Part shown: one piece after another, positions 40,778 to 41,008 of the stretch | Layout: each line of letters opens with the position of its first letter | Numbering within the stretch: position 1 is the stretch's first letter | Source of the DNA: an uncultured Ruminococcus sp. | Lineage (GTDB): Bacteria > Bacillota > Clostridia > Oscillospirales > Acutalibacteraceae | Reading direction: 5' to 3' | DNA length: 41,008 nt | Assembly: GCA_900539465.1 (NCBI GenBank) | Contig: UQCF01000018.1 | Span: 1-41,008, forward strand | Notes under the pieces: generated by a model | Told to the model about the DNA's origin: nothing | The model's input: only the letters and a program-made list of their open reading frames with translations | Databases searched by the model: none | Position numbers and translations under genes: made by a program

Positions 40778-40868
40778 TTTCTTTTTCCTCCTCAAAATAA
40801 CTAAAATCACAATCAATTATATCATCTATCGATGAAAATAACCAATCATAAAGATTTTTACTATTCAT
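40701..40868 (-). CDS. Small acidic ORF overlapping the PIN-TM gene
   Basis: A 55-residue ORF, ATG 40868 behind GAGGTG, beginning MNSKNLYDWLFSSIDDIIDC and ending RRDNSQ. The N-terminal half is acidic and helix-like; it also carries EEEKE at 26-30. It overlaps the first 77 bases of the PIN-TM gene in another frame, and the GAGGAGG of that gene is inside it, so translation of the two would be coupled. It has a proper ribosome site. Function unknown: leader peptide, immunity/antitoxin-like partner or small regulator are all possible. Not similar to a family I know. Confidence 0.6.
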   Translation of the reverse strand: MNSKNLYDWLFSSIDDIIDCDFSYFEEEKEIVKNNRKRSFEVVNDFGESRRDNSQ

Positions 40869-40878
40869 GATATCACCT

Positions 40879-40907
40879 CAATACTAATTTATGCTTAATT
40901 AGTATTG
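40879..40907. promoter_or_regulatory. Perfect inverted repeat next to ribosome site (operator candidate)
   Basis: CAATACTAATT (40879-40889), seven-base spacer, AATTAGTATTG (40897-40907). Eleven bases on each side match exactly and the left arm touches the GAGGTG of the 55-residue ORF. It may be an operator or a weak hairpin in the leader. The rest of 40869-40972 shows no ORF. Confidence 0.6.
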
Positions 40908-40972
40908 ATCGATTACGTCTTATTACTCATTTACCATAAGCAATAATCTTTGATAAACAATAATTTAGCGGC

Positions 40973-41008
40973 TTAAATTTCGATGTCGGAAACATCAAGT
41001 TCGCTGGA
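40973..41008 (-). CDS. C-terminal end of a gene running out of the window
   Basis: The last eleven codons before TAA (40973-40975) read SSELDVSDIEI. The frame is open to the window edge. The acidic end does not identify a family. By its place upstream of the PIN-TM and hsdR genes on the same strand it is a candidate for HsdS or HsdM, but this is only context. Confidence 0.4.
   Translation of the reverse strand, partial: SSELDVSDIEI

Larger units (their letters stand above)
33679..41008. mobile_element. Integrated element, left end (right end outside window)
   Basis: Starts at the break in the rubrerythrin gene and contains a tyrosine integrase facing inward, then on the opposite strand HsdR, a PIN-TM protein, a small ORF and a gene tail. 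The bases are visibly more AT-rich than in the core genes to the left. No transposase, phage structural or conjugation gene is seen in the part available, so it could be a genomic island, an ICE or a prophage remnant. Confidence 0.7.

Overview
The window reads as chromosome of an anaerobic, probably spore-forming low-GC Firmicute of the Clostridia (Oscillospiraceae/Ruminococcaceae-like, gut type). Support: a SpoIID-family protein, a two-cluster 4Fe-4S ferredoxin, an IreB (UPF0297) gene, a WhiA/RapZ/MurB/HPr kinase block, TTGACA/TATAAT sigma-A promoters, AGGAGG ribosome binding sites and frequent TTG/GTG starts. No rRNA, tRNA or CRISPR array was seen.

Layout. (1) 1-2000: a small divergent module (XRE regulator versus a TM2-domain protein plus a two-TM coiled-coil protein), bracketed by two direct copies of a ~54-bp hairpin repeat. 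(2) 2.0-5.6 kb, minus strand: a membrane-anchored unknown, rsmI, a TrmN6-like methyltransferase, a ferredoxin and a SpoIID-like protein. (3) 5.7-9.4 kb, plus strand: two tandem near-identical polytopic membrane proteins (DUF6056-like), each with its own promoter, then a small membrane protein. (4) 9.5-10.7 kb: an iron-dependent alcohol dehydrogenase with its own promoter. (5) 10.7-25.5 kb, minus strand: a long, tightly packed array hprK-glk-murB-rapZ-whiA-dnaE-pfkA-pcrA, followed without a gap by a secreted LCAT-like hydrolase and a secreted purple-acid-phosphatase-like enzyme. It joins carbon control, glycolysis, wall synthesis, replication and repair. (6) 25.5-31.6 kb: orphan mazF, a lipoprotein, NAD(P)HX repair (nnr), the ireB pair on the plus strand, a DUF47 protein, another lipoprotein and two exported unknowns. 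(7) 31.8-33.4 kb: a second LCAT-like hydrolase in which the nucleophile Ser position is Cys. (8) 33.6-41.0 kb: an integrated element. A rubrerythrin gene is cut down to its last ~22 codons, next to a tyrosine integrase, then an AT-rich cargo: type I restriction subunit HsdR, a PIN-domain/coiled-coil/membrane protein, a small overlapping ORF behind a perfect inverted repeat, and the tail of another gene leaving the window.

Strongest leads: the PIN-transmembrane protein built into the HsdR operon of the element (possible undescribed defence accessory); the rubrerythrin 3'-end as integration target; the Ser-to-Cys hydrolase paralogue; and a shared amphipathic C-terminal tail on three exported enzymes. 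All family names are judged by eye from motifs; no database search was run.
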